Source: Planktothricoides raciborskii GIHE-MW2 | Lineage (GTDB): Bacteria > Cyanobacteriota > Cyanobacteriia > Cyanobacteriales > Laspinemataceae | DNA: 64,000 nucleotides | NCBI RefSeq assembly: GCF_040564635.1 | Contig: NZ_CP159837.1 | Span: 6,993,001-7,057,000 of the forward strand | Direction: 5' to 3' | Shown here: in pieces, positions 56,020 to 64,000 of the stretch | How positions within the stretch are numbered: position 1 is the stretch's first letter | Layout: each line of letters starts with the position of its first letter | Translations under genes and position numbers: made by a program | Notes under the pieces: model-generated | Seen by the model: the letters and a program-made list of their open reading frames with translations, nothing else | What the model was told of the DNA's origin: nothing | Database searches by the model: none

Positions 56020-56404
56020 ATTATTTATTATTTATCATTCGTTATTTTTTTACTGTTATTGGTTATTTGTGATTTTGACTCTGGTCAAATAACCAATAAC
56101 CAATAACAATCAACCAATGCTTGCCTGTAGTATGCCAAAAAATTTCCTGGCAAAAAAGCCGTAAGACCAAAAAAAGGCCAAAAATATGATCCGTAAACCT
56201 CTTGCAAAGAATTGCTAATTCCTGTAATGTTTTGTCATATTACTTCAACTAATTTGCATGATAAAACTGACGCCGAAATCCTAAATCGGGATTTCGCGAG
56301 GGGGAGCGATCCCCTATATAGAGTGTTTAAGCTTAAATTTGCTGCTCGATTAAGCAGAATTTTCATCGGAAAAACTATCGGAAAAACTAAAGGGGGTAAC
56401 GCTA
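56020..56404. other. Divergent gap with AACCAAT heptamers
   Basis: Heptamer AACCAAT-type repeats lie at about 56085-56108, with inverted GGTTATT at 56059-56066. No convincing gene is present; a 77-codon frame at 56212-56445 overlaps the next gene out of frame and is not supported. AAAGGGGG is a good Shine-Dalgarno before 56405. Confidence 0.5.
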
Positions 56405-56722
56405 ATGTTCAAAACAAACCAAAATCCCAAAATTATGGTGGTTGATTTAGCAGCAGGGGTGAAAGTTCAGACCGCGATCGCCTCTACCAACCAAGCGGCC
56501 CTAAGGTCTGGTTTCGCCGGATACCCAGCTAACCCTCGCTGGGGCGCCGTCAAATATCGGGCTTGGAAAACCGGACGAGAATTGCGAGAATCACTCCAAG
56601 AAGGCAAGCTGGTAGTGCGATCTTCTGACTCCATGCTCGTCGTAGCCAAATCACCCCAAAATATACCCCAACCAAAGTTTTTTCAACGAGTCAAAGTCGA
56701 AGCTGAACTCGCGATCGCTTAG
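56405..56722 (+). CDS. Small hypothetical protein
   Basis: This is a 105-residue basic protein. The central part WKTGRELRESLQEGKLVVRSS looks well ordered, and I believe similar small proteins occur in other cyanobacteria, though I cannot name a family. There is no signal or membrane segment. A strong Shine-Dalgarno and a long terminator hairpin downstream support it as a real gene. Confidence 0.65.
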   Translation: MFKTNQNPKIMVVDLAAGVKVQTAIASTNQAALRSGFAGYPANPRWGAVKYRAWKTGRELRESLQEGKLVVRSSDSMLVVAKSPQNIPQPKFFQRVKVEAELAIA

Positions 56723-56766
56723 ACTTTTGTTAGATGTCATACCTGAAATCAAATCATTCAATTAAA

Positions 56767-56815
56767 CTAGGAAAATTACGGGTTTTTGATGAGAAGAAAC
56801 CCGTAATTTTCCTAG
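56767..56815. terminator. Bidirectional terminator hairpin
   Basis: A perfect 19-bp stem (56767-56785, CTAGGAAAATTACGGGTTT, with 56797-56815) and an 11-nt loop lie between convergent genes ending at 56722 (+) and 56842 (-). The hairpin has no long T-run, but its length and position make bidirectional termination likely. Confidence 0.75.
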
Positions 56816-56841
56816 GCTGAATATTACACCGAATTCACCAA

Positions 56842-57780
56842 TTAACCATCGGCGTTAATTTGCCGAATCAACTCTTCCTTCACCTCTTCCGCTTGGTCAT
56901 TATCCACTTGGCAAGTTCCCGCATTGGCATGACCACCGCCGCCATATTTCAGCATTAATTTCCCGATATTTGTGTTGGAAGATCGGTTAAAAATTGACTT
57001 GCCAACGGCAAACACGGTATTTTGCTGTTTTAATCCCCACATCAGATGGATGGAAATATTGCACTGAGGATATAGCGCATAAATCATAAAGCGGTTTCCC
57101 GCATAAATGACCTCCTCATTTCTTAAATCTAAAATTACTAAATTTTTATAAACTTTTGAGCATCTTTTTAATTGTTCTTTAAAAGGCACGGATTGCTCAA
57201 AATAAAGTTCTATGCGTTCTTTAACGTCAGGTAGTGATAAAATTTGCTGAATGCTATGATTTTTGCAATATTCGATTAACTCCATCATTAATTGATAGTT
57301 AGAAATCCGGAAATTCTTAAATCGACCTAATCCGGTTCGGGCATCCATAATAAAGTTCAAAAGCACCCAATTTTCTGGGTCTAAAACTTCATGTTTTTCA
57401 AATTTAGCCGAATCGGATTTATCAACGGCCTCCATCATTTCATCAGAAATACTCGGAAAAGTTTCTTTACCGCCATAATAGTTGTAAACGACTCTGGCCG
57501 CTGAAGGGGCATTGGGTTCGATAATGTGATTATCTTGGATTTGTTCGTTTCTAATGGTTTCACTGGCGTGGTGGTCGAAGGCTAAATGGACGCCTTCTAA
57601 ATAAGGTAAGTTAGTGGTAATATCCCGATCCGTGACTTCAATTTTTCCATCCTGCATATCTTTAGGATGAACAAATTTAATGTCATCAATCATGTCTAGT
57701 TCTTTTAAGAGAACCGCACAAACTAGACCATCAAAGTCACTCCGAGTGACTAATCGATATTTTCTGTCATTCGTAGACAT
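56842..57780 (-). CDS. DHH-family phosphoesterase
   Basis: This 312-residue DHH/DHHA1 phosphoesterase belongs to the same broad group as exopolyphosphatases and nanoRNases. Metal residues are D15 and D17 (TRSDFDGLVCAVLL) and D69-H70-H71 (HLAFDHHASE). The DHHA1 signature GGGGHANAGTCQV is near residue 281. Substrates of this subgroup (COG2404-like) may be short RNAs or cyclic-nucleotide products; nothing here decides it. It ends at a bidirectional terminator. Confidence 0.9.
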   Translation of the reverse strand: MSTNDRKYRLVTRSDFDGLVCAVLLKELDMIDDIKFVHPKDMQDGKIEVTDRDITTNLPYLEGVHLAFDHHASETIRNEQIQDNHIIEPNAPSAARVVYNYYGGKETFPSISDEMMEAVDKSDSAKFEKHEVLDPENWVLLNFIMDARTGLGRFKNFRISNYQLMMELIEYCKNHSIQQILSLPDVKERIELYFEQSVPFKEQLKRCSKVYKNLVILDLRNEEVIYAGNRFMIYALYPQCNISIHLMWGLKQQNTVFAVGKSIFNRSSNTNIGKLMLKYGGGGHANAGTCQVDNDQAEEVKEELIRQINADG

Positions 57781-57905
57781 AGAAAAACCTCTTGGCTATC
57801 AGGCCGAATTTAACTTCTATTGAAACTCATGTATTCTGATATGTCCAGGGCGATCGCGCCAATTCCGATCCGATCGCGACTCAAACCTGCAACAAGATCA
57901 TGTTG

Positions 57906-57939
57906 CTCTCTCCTCTCTCCTCTCTCCTCTCTCCTCTCT
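57906..57939. repeat. CTCTCCT heptamer array
   Basis: Four to five tandem 7-mers CTCTCCT lie between the DHH gene and the WD40 gene end. Confidence 0.8.
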
Positions 57940-57953
57940 GTTGAGCAGCCTAG

Positions 57954-59048
57954 TTAGTTAGAGGGAGTCCCGGAACTCCACCGCCAAATTTGAATCGTGT
58001 TATTGTCGCCCCCAGTAGCCAGCATGGTGCCATCAGGACTAAAAGCCACCGCTTGCACCGCATCCACCGTGGGAGAAATTCGGTGCAACAGTTCACCCGA
58101 TCGCAAATTCCAGAGTTTCAGCCCATCCCGACTAGCACTGGCGAGGGTGTTACCATCAGGAGAGATCGCCAAAGTATGAATCGGGCCAAGATGCTCTCCC
58201 AAAGACCTCATTTCCCCAGTATCCATCTGCCACAATTTGATGCCTTGGTCATAACTACCACTGACTAAATATTCGCCATTGGGAGTAAATGCCAGCGCAC
58301 TAATCGCATCCGTATGTCCTTTAAAACTGCCTTCATGGGGATTTGCACGGGGAACAAAACAGCCCAGAGTCTCGGTGCAGTCTGGTTGGGCATCCCAAAG
58401 AGTAATTTCGCCGTTTTTGCCCCCAGTAACTAACAGCCTGCCGCGAGGATCAACCGCCACGGAGTAAATCGGATTCAGCCGTAATAAAGTTTCAATAAAT
58501 ACCTGTTGCTGAAGATTCCAGATTTTCAGCCCATCTAACCCCCCACTAATTAAATTTTGGCCATTGGGAGTAATCGCCAAAGCCATCACATGAGACGAAT
58601 GGGAAGCAAAAGTGCGGATTAACTGACGTTTTTCCAAATCCCAGAGATTAATCAGGGAGTCTTCCCCCCCACTGACTAAGGTTTTACCATCGGGGGCGAT
58701 CGCCATTGACAAAACCCTCGCTTGATGTCCTTTCAACTGTCCCCGATGTTTGCCATTTCGCACAGTCCACAAATGAATAATCGGATCATTGCGACCCCCA
58801 CCACTGATTAACATTTCGCCATTGGGAGTAAACACCAACGACTCAACCGCCGTTTTATGGCGACTTTCCAGAGTTCTGACTAGCTGGATATTCCCCCAAG
58901 CCGATTCCTGAGTCAATGTCTGAGGGGGGGAAGCATACAAAGGAAGTTGACCCAAGTAGATGGGGATTAAAGTACAAAACAAAGAAAAAGAAAACAGAAT
59001 GAGTCTGTTGCGTCCGCTTCTGGTTTTCTTCTTCGGGTGCTGTGTCAT
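57954..59048 (-). CDS. Exported WD40-repeat protein
   Basis: This 364-residue protein has a signal peptide or anchor (about residues 13-38, LILFSFSLFCTLIPIYLGQ) followed by seven WD40 repeats, a complete beta-propeller. Repeats include VESLVFTPNGEMLISGGG, VLSMAIAPDGKTLVSGGED and VQAVAFSPDGTMLATGGD, many ending IxLWD. Its ATG overlaps the stop of the MerR gene (59045-59048), so translation is coupled. It probably acts as an extracytoplasmic scaffold. The link with MerR is unexplained. Confidence 0.93.
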   Translation of the reverse strand: MTQHPKKKTRSGRNRLILFSFSLFCTLIPIYLGQLPLYASPPQTLTQESAWGNIQLVRTLESRHKTAVESLVFTPNGEMLISGGGRNDPIIHLWTVRNGKHRGQLKGHQARVLSMAIAPDGKTLVSGGEDSLINLWDLEKRQLIRTFASHSSHVMALAITPNGQNLISGGLDGLKIWNLQQQVFIETLLRLNPIYSVAVDPRGRLLVTGGKNGEITLWDAQPDCTETLGCFVPRANPHEGSFKGHTDAISALAFTPNGEYLVSGSYDQGIKLWQMDTGEMRSLGEHLGPIHTLAISPDGNTLASASRDGLKLWNLRSGELLHRISPTVDAVQAVAFSPDGTMLATGGDNNTIQIWRWSSGTPSN

Positions 59049-59485
59049 TCGTTTGATTGAATATTAGGGCAAATTGTCCGGGCGATGCGGTCAGCACTGG
59101 GAAGGTCTTGCCAACCGGACAGCAAGCCTTGGAGTTCGCCGCGTAAGGTTTCTAAGGCTTCGATTTGGTCAGTAATTTCTGCTAACTTTTGCTGCACCAG
59201 TTGTTTAACTTCCCCGCAAGGCAACTGACCTTGGTCGTGAATATTTAAAATTGCTTTAATGTCATTCAAGCTTAACCCAAAAGATTGCGATCGCTTAATA
59301 AAAGCCAAACGATTGAGCACATGGTGGTCAAACAAACGATAGCCCGTTGCCGAGCGTTTGACCGTTGGTGCGAGTAAGCCAATTTCTTCGTAATAACGAA
59401 TAGTTTTTACTGGCAAACCACTTTGATTGGCCACTTCGCCAATTTTTAAACGCTTTAAGCGCTCAACATCGGGGATTCTTAACAT
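59045..59485 (-). CDS. MerR-family transcriptional regulator
   Basis: This 146-residue protein has the MerR winged-helix DNA-binding domain (LKIGEVANQSGLPVKTIRYYEEIGLLAP, broken here for length at about residues 13-40; key residues R30-Y31-Y32-E33). A dimerisation helix covers about 92-125. C90 (QLPCGEV) and C139 (TICPNIQ) match the positions of metal-binding cysteines in ZntR/CueR relatives, so it is probably metal responsive. MerR proteins act on promoters with long spacers; I could not find such a site. It is translationally coupled to the WD40 gene. Confidence 0.92.
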   Translation of the reverse strand: MLRIPDVERLKRLKIGEVANQSGLPVKTIRYYEEIGLLAPTVKRSATGYRLFDHHVLNRLAFIKRSQSFGLSLNDIKAILNIHDQGQLPCGEVKQLVQQKLAEITDQIEALETLRGELQGLLSGWQDLPSADRIARTICPNIQSNE

Positions 59486-59584
59486 CGGGGATTAACGTGC
59501 AGTTCATTGGTCAATTTTCCAGCTTCCTCACGCCCATCACGAGAAATTACTTGGTTGATTGCTTGGGATTAAACTCGGCGGAAA

Positions 59585-59887
59585 CTAAAAATTGGGTGGA
59601 TGTTTTTTCTGCGCCATTAACATCGGCATTTGCGGTCGAGAAGAACTCGGTGGCAGATAACGTTCTGGCACTTCTTCTGGGATTTCTTCCGGCTCATTGC
59701 GGAGAATTTGCCATAAGCGTAAAAATAGCGCTAACCCGACGAGACTCAAGCCAAAACCAAATAAAGACCCGCTATTTTCCACTCCACCAATCACGGCATC
59801 TACCGCCCCCACCGTAACAATAAAACTAGAGAGGGGCTCTTGACGGTAGGCTGACTTAATAAATCTAAACAAAGCAGCGTTCATCAC
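59585..59887 (-). CDS. Small conserved membrane protein
   Basis: This is a 100-residue protein (starting at 59887 or the adjacent ATG at 59884, with AGGAAGG upstream). Two hydrophobic segments lie at about residues 20-35 and 42-62 (GSLFGFGLSLVGLALFLRLW), followed by a proline/glutamate-rich tail ending in a basic end. I believe similar proteins are common in cyanobacteria but know no function. It lies 99 nt upstream of merR on the same strand. Confidence 0.7.
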   Translation of the reverse strand: MMNAALFRFIKSAYRQEPLSSFIVTVGAVDAVIGGVENSGSLFGFGLSLVGLALFLRLWQILRNEPEEIPEEVPERYLPPSSSRPQMPMLMAQKKHPPNF

Positions 59888-60534
59888 AGACTTTCGCCTT
59901 CCTATTTCTTTCTAAATTGATAAATTCGGTTTCTGGTCATCAGGAATAAATTCTTAATTGATTTATCCTGGAATAGAAACCTAAACGGTTGATGGTTTTC
60001 TTGGCAGACTGTCCAGAATCCTTAAACAAGGGAGTTCTGCTATTCTGGGGTTCCATTGGCTCACGGTCAAGATTGACTGGGGAATGGAACCGAAACAAAT
60101 CTTATCGGCATATTTCTGGATTTGCTACATATACTTCAGGGATTCTGAGCAAAGTTTTTGCGCGATCCCTTTAATCTTAGCAGAACTTTTTCCGGTAATT
60201 AACGAAATCATAGCGTTATGACCAGAAGGAGTAGGTAAAGACTCTCCGGGGAGCATTTTAATCTTTCGAGCAATAATCGAGCAATAATATTTAATTTACA
60301 TTTCCGTGACTGATGTTCCAGGAATTATCGGCATTAGCATACAAGCAAAGGTTTTTAATTTCTGGCAAAAGCGGATTTGATGGGAGGCGATCGCCTCCCA
60401 TATCCCCGGCAATAAGCTTTTGCTGTTTCCTGTCATCACATCCTCAAGACTCAAAAGAGAATCTACAGGTTTCTGGCTGAGGCATTCGACCAGGAGAAGG
60501 CAGACCCTTCTCCTGAATCTAATCTATCCGGCAA
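59888..60534. other. Long gap with HIP1 palindrome and hairpin
   Basis: No gene is supported; a 61-codon frame at 59989-60174 lacks a recognisable Shine-Dalgarno and family. 60381-60400 is a perfect 20-bp palindrome TGGGAGGCGATCGCCTCCCA containing HIP1. 60491-60515 is a 10-bp stem with a 5-nt loop (CAGGAGAAGG/CCTTCTCCTG) located 20 nt beyond the Hlip stop, in position for a terminator although it lacks a T-run. Confidence 0.5.
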
Positions 60535-60705
60535 TTAGTTTAAACCCAGCCAAGACAGGACACCTTGACCTGTCAGATACTCGATGACTACAGTCAAAAC
60601 AAAGCCAATCATCGCCGCTCGACCGTTCAAGCGTTCGGCATAATCGTTAAAGCCAAATTTTGGATCGGCCAATTTGGGAGTGGTAGTGGGTTGGGGTTGT
60701 GTCAT
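60535..60705 (-). CDS. High-light-inducible protein (Hlip)
   Basis: This gene encodes 56 residues, a single-helix chlorophyll-binding Hlip/SCP that protects photosystem II assembly intermediates under strong light. The motif FGFNDYAERLNGRAAMIGFV contains the ExxNGRxAMxGF chlorophyll-binding signature, followed by the rest of the membrane helix (LTVVIEYLTGQGVLSWLG). The start ATG is at 60703-60705. It stands alone between gaps. Confidence 0.95.
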   Translation of the reverse strand: MTQPQPTTTPKLADPKFGFNDYAERLNGRAAMIGFVLTVVIEYLTGQGVLSWLGLN

Positions 60706-61060
60706 GGTGCTTTGATAATTTGATAAATTTACAAATCTTTACGTTTTCCTGTAATCCATTGTAAATACCAGGTGGCCAACGTCAACTACTTTTGACCAAA
60801 AGAAGGGCAGGGAGTGGGGGTGCGGGGGGGCAGGGGTGCAGGGGAAGCCGCCGTCGTGTAGGGTGTAGGGTGTAGGGTGTAGGGTGTAGGGGAAGAGAGG
60901 ATGCATAGGATGCATAGGATGCATAGGATGCATAGGATGCATAGGATGCATAGGATGCATAGGAAAATTCTCTATTCTCTTTTCTCTATTCTCTTTTCTC
61001 TCTTCCCCCCACACCGATGGCGGCCGATGGCGGCCGATGGCGGCCCCACAGTCCCCAGCG
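60706..61060. repeat. Repeat region: GGGTGTA heptamers, seven ATGCATAGG nonamers, GATGGCGGCC decamers
   Basis: 60841-60890 contains GGGGAAGCCGCCGTCG followed by about four to five GGGTGTA heptamers. 60901-60963 is exactly seven 9-mers ATGCATAGG. 60966-61005 is a CTCTATTCTCTTTT-type tract. 61015-61044 has three 10-mers GATGGCGGCC. Frames across it (MHPMHP on minus, MHRMHR on plus) are repeat artefacts. The region separates the divergent-facing topA end and the Hlip start. Confidence 0.9.
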
Positions 61061-63724
61061 CTAACCCGATGCTTTCTTCCGGGTGGTGGACTTGGAGGTG
61101 GACTTGGAGGTGGACTTGGTGGTGGACTTGCTCTTACCTTTACCGTTGTTGGCTTTGGAGGTTGCCCCCTTGCTGGCCAATAACTTGCTGGCCAATAATT
61201 CCACCGCTTGAGCCAGGGTTACATTTTCCATCGGTTGATCTTTCGGGATAGAAACATTGGTTTTCCCGTGGTTGATATAGGCACCATAAGAGCCGTCATA
61301 GATATTCACGGGTTCCCCGTCCGCAGGATGTTCTCCCAGTTCCCGCAAAGGTTTTTTGCTGGTGCTGGTTTTGCTGTTTTTACTCCGTTTTGGCTCCGCC
61401 AAGAGTTCTAAAGCGCGGCTGAGGTCAATGGTTAAGACATCATCTCCGGCTTTGAGGGAGCGATAATCTTTGCCTTCTTTTCCTTGGTCGTGAACGACAT
61501 AAGGGCCAAATCTGCCCAATGCCGCTGTAATTTTGGCGCCAGTTTCCGGATGATCGCCCAGATGTCGGGGGAGAGACAGTAAATTCAAGGCATCTTCCAG
61601 GGTTAGGTTTTCCACAGTCATACCTTTGGGCAAAGAACTGCGCTTGGGTTTTTTGTTTTCCTCACTGGCTTCCCCAAGTTGCACATAAGGCCCATACTTG
61701 CCCAGCATCACATAGACGGGTAAGCCGGTGGTGGGGTCAATGCCCAATTGTTCGGGGCCGGTGGTTTTTTGCCGCAGCAATATCTCAATTTGTTCAGGAT
61801 TGAGGTCAGCGGGGGTTAATTCATGGGGCAGTGAAGCGGTGACGACGCCATCGCCATTTTCGGCCTCGATGTAAGGCCCGTAACGACCAATGCGGACTTT
61901 GGCATTGATGCTTTCTAGTTCGACGGTGCGAGCGCTTTGGGGTTCTATCTGGTCTTCTTGTTGTTTGACTTGGGTGGATAGTCCCTGTTCACCACAGTAA
62001 AATTCCCGCAAGTAGGGCACCCAGTCGGCCAGCCCGGTAGAAATTTCGTCTAGAGTTTGTTCCATGCGGGCGGTGAATTTGGTATCGACTAATTCGGGAA
62101 AATATTTTTCCAGCAAATTTGTCACCGCAAAGGCGGTGAAGGTGGGGACTAGGGCGTTGTTTTTCAGTTGGGCATAGCCTCTGTCGATGATGGTGCCGAT
62201 GATGCTGGCGTAGGTACTGGGACGACCAATGCCTTCGCTTTCTAGGGTTTTGACCAGGGCGGCTTCGGTGTAACGGGCGGGGGGCTGGGTTTCATGCCCG
62301 ATCGCCTCTAAGTTTTGGCACTCTGGGCGATCGCCCACTTTCAGGCTGGGCAAAATGATTTCCTGATTTTCTAACGCCGCATCCGGGTCATCGGATCCTT
62401 CCACATAAGCCCGCAAAAAGCCGGGAAAAGAAATCCGTTTTCCCGTGGCGCGAAATACCGCGTCATCAACTTGTAAATCAACGGTGACAAAGGTTTGGCG
62501 AGCATCGGCCATTTGAGAGGCTACGGTACGCTTCCAAATTAAGTCATAGAGTTTCAGTTCGCGATCGCTCAACCCTGTCTCCTGGGGAGTGCGGAAATAG
62601 CTGCCCGCAGGACGGATGGCTTCGTGGGCTTCTTGGGCGCCTTTGGTATTAGTAGCGTATTGCCGAGGTTTAGGACTGAGATATTCTTTACCGTATTTTT
62701 GTTGGACACAATCGCGGGCAGCCGCGATCGCTTGTTCCGATAGATGCACGGAATCTGTCCGCATATAAGTAATATAACCCTGCTCATATAAATTCTGGGC
62801 TGTCCGCATGGTTTCCCTGGCGGAAAGCCTGAGTTTGCGGTTGGCCTCTTGTTGCAAGGTAGAAGTAGTAAACGGCGGCGACGGCTTGCGGATCGTCGGT
62901 CGTTCTTCCACATTAATCACCGTCCAAGGCTTTTGGCTCAGTCGGGCTTGCAAATCTAAAGCTTCCTGTTCATTCAGCAGCACCACCTGACGGCCTGCGG
63001 CAATTTGGCCGGTCGCTTCATCAAAATCGCTACCCGTGGCAAGTTTCGTCCCTTTCAGGCTGATTAACTTGGCCTCAAACGGACTATTTGCTTGCACCAT
63101 ATTGGCTTTTAAGTCCCAGTAGGTTCCCTGGCGAAAGGCCAACCGTTGCCGTTCACGCACCACCAGCAACCGGACCGATACCGATTGCACCCGGCCTGCG
63201 GACAAGCCACTGGTAATTTTTTTCCAGAGTAACGGAGAGAGGGTATAACCCACGAGGCGATCGAGAATGCGCCTGGTTTCTTGAGCATGAACCAGTTGAT
63301 CGTCGATGTCTCGACAATTTTTCAGGGCTTCCCGGATAGCCTCTTGGGTGATCTCGTGAAACACCATTCGCTTGACCGGGACTTTCGGCTGGAGTAGCTG
63401 GAGTAAATGCCAGCTAATACTCTCTCCTTCTCGGTCTTCGTCCGTGGCCAGAATCAATTCTGACGCACCTTTGAGGGCTTCTTTGAGTTCTTTGACGATT
63501 TTCTTTTTGTCTTTGGGAACCACATAAATGGGTTCAAAATCACCATCCACATTCACCCCAAGCGCTGCCCAGGGTTGACCTTTCACTGAGGCGGGAATTT
63601 CGCTTGCGGACTGGGGAAGATCCCGGACGTGCCCCATAGAAGCCTCCACCACATAATCCGAGGGGAGGTAATTGCGAATGGTACGAGCTTTGGTGGGAGA
63701 TTCCACAATGACCAGCTTTGACAT
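61061..63724 (-). CDS. topA: DNA topoisomerase I
   Basis: This 887-residue type IA topoisomerase relaxes negative supercoils. The TOPRIM domain has E8 ([11 protein letters not shown]) and D95/D97/E99 ([11 protein letters not shown]). The catalytic tyrosine is Y320 in [13 protein letters not shown]. Other core signatures include [16 protein letters not shown] near 177 and [15 protein letters not shown]. The C-terminus lacks zinc fingers and instead has several repeats of the GxYGPYI type ([48 protein letters not shown]), as in cyanobacteria. It ends in a Lys/Ser/Thr tail coded by a 12-bp repeat. The length is normal. Confidence 0.97.
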   Translation of the reverse strand: MSKLVIVESPTKARTIRNYLPSDYVVEASMGHVRDLPQSASEIPASVKGQPWAALGVNVDGDFEPIYVVPKDKKKIVKELKEALKGASELILATDEDREGESISWHLLQLLQPKVPVKRMVFHEITQEAIREALKNCRDIDDQLVHAQETRRILDRLVGYTLSPLLWKKITSGLSAGRVQSVSVRLLVVRERQRLAFRQGTYWDLKANMVQANSPFEAKLISLKGTKLATGSDFDEATGQIAAGRQVVLLNEQEALDLQARLSQKPWTVINVEERPTIRKPSPPFTTSTLQQEANRKLRLSARETMRTAQNLYEQGYITYMRTDSVHLSEQAIAAARDCVQQKYGKEYLSPKPRQYATNTKGAQEAHEAIRPAGSYFRTPQETGLSDRELKLYDLIWKRTVASQMADARQTFVTVDLQVDDAVFRATGKRISFPGFLRAYVEGSDDPDAALENQEIILPSLKVGDRPECQNLEAIGHETQPPARYTEAALVKTLESEGIGRPSTYASIIGTIIDRGYAQLKNNALVPTFTAFAVTNLLEKYFPELVDTKFTARMEQTLDEISTGLADWVPYLREFYCGEQGLSTQVKQQEDQIEPQSARTVELESINAKVRIGRYGPYIEAENGDGVVTASLPHELTPADLNPEQIEILLRQKTTGPEQLGIDPTTGLPVYVMLGKYGPYVQLGEASEENKKPKRSSLPKGMTVENLTLEDALNLLSLPRHLGDHPETGAKITAALGRFGPYVVHDQGKEGKDYRSLKAGDDVLTIDLSRALELLAEPKRSKNSKTSTSKKPLRELGEHPADGEPVNIYDGSYGAYINHGKTNVSIPKDQPMENVTLAQAVELLASKLLASKGATSKANNGKGKSKSTTKSTSKSTSKSTTRKKASG

Positions 63725-64000
63725 GGCTCTTTTTTTTCGCGAACAATAGCTATATTAGTAAAACCGACAATCGACAAGCCCGATCAGGCATCTAGGTTAA
63801 ATTCATAGTGAATGAGTGCTTTGACGATGGCGGGTTTGCCTCTTCCTATTACTTATATATATCGATTTGTCTTGACCACGAACTACACCCTAACTTAATT
63901 TATCCACGCTTGACCGTTGAAGATTAACCGAAATCCAGGGAAAAATTCAATGATTTCACCGCCAAAATCCAATGTAAAGTATTTTTAACAGTCTGATTGG
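63725..64000. other. Upstream region of topA
   Basis: It should contain the topA promoter. No gene is supported. The region is AT-rich, with TATATATATCG near 63855. Confidence 0.4.

Noticed and set aside
59989-60174. 61-codon plus-strand frame
   Set aside because: No ribosome-binding site, no recognisable composition or homologue, in an otherwise non-coding gap.
60739-61014. MHP-repeat frame (minus) and MHR-repeat frame (plus) near topA
   Set aside because: Both are translations of the ATGCATAGG nonamer array and flanking simple repeats.

Overview
The window is a chromosomal segment of a cyanobacterium, read as a filamentous non-heterocystous (Oscillatoriales-type) organism. Seen directly: an ndhC-ndhK-ndhJ operon, the photosystem II set rubA-ycf48-psbE-psbF-psbL-psbJ, class II fructose-1,6/sedoheptulose-1,7-bisphosphatase, a high-light-inducible (Hlip) protein, many HIP1 octamers (GCGATCGC), heptanucleotide tandem repeats, and several families typical of cyanobacteria (DUF3370, DUF928, CIA30, CHASE2 cyclase, CHAT-TPR, two-partner-secretion exoprotein). 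The genus is not determined.

Layout. 1-1487 (-): ndhC-K-J, with ndhJ cut by the window edge. 1831-4734 (+): rubredoxin and photosystem II assembly and cytochrome b559 genes; psbJ sits unusually far from psbL. 5233-13119 (+): glpX, hemA, a UPF0182 membrane protein and pgi. 13464-28961: signalling and envelope genes: an orphan response regulator, a repeat-invaded hypothetical protein, a membrane TPR protein, a GH38 alpha-mannosidase, a six-PAS histidine kinase, a DUF3370 protein, an NlpC/P60 hydrolase and a gamma-glutamyltransferase. 29222-39036 is a repeat-rich accessory stretch: an HD hydrolase, an IS630 remnant, a SDR/CIA30 protein, a vMAP-like HTH/nuclease-fold protein, a large unrecognised multidomain protein, a Uma2 protein and NurA.

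39794-45335 (+) is a compact polyprenyl-phosphate-sugar cluster: two GT-C glycosyltransferases (the second frameshifted), a methyltransferase, a decaprenyl-phosphate phosphoribosyltransferase homologue, a YqeG-type HAD phosphatase and an SMR-type small transporter. Together these suggest a pentose-phospholipid glycosylation route, which is my inference. 45503-56019 (-) is a second module: TPS exoprotein, CHAT-TPR protein, DUF928 protein and CHASE2-PAS-adenylate cyclase, all on one strand.

56405-63724 holds a small conserved protein, a DHH phosphoesterase, a MerR regulator translationally coupled to an exported WD40 protein, a small membrane protein, an Hlip and topA.

The most striking non-coding feature is repeat load: several heptamer tandem repeats with different units, a palindromic AGAAACCGGGTTTCT family, a GTAGGGGC...GCCCCTAC inverted-repeat family and other palindromes. 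Several of these have entered coding sequences without breaking the frame. No tRNA, rRNA or CRISPR array was recognised by eye.
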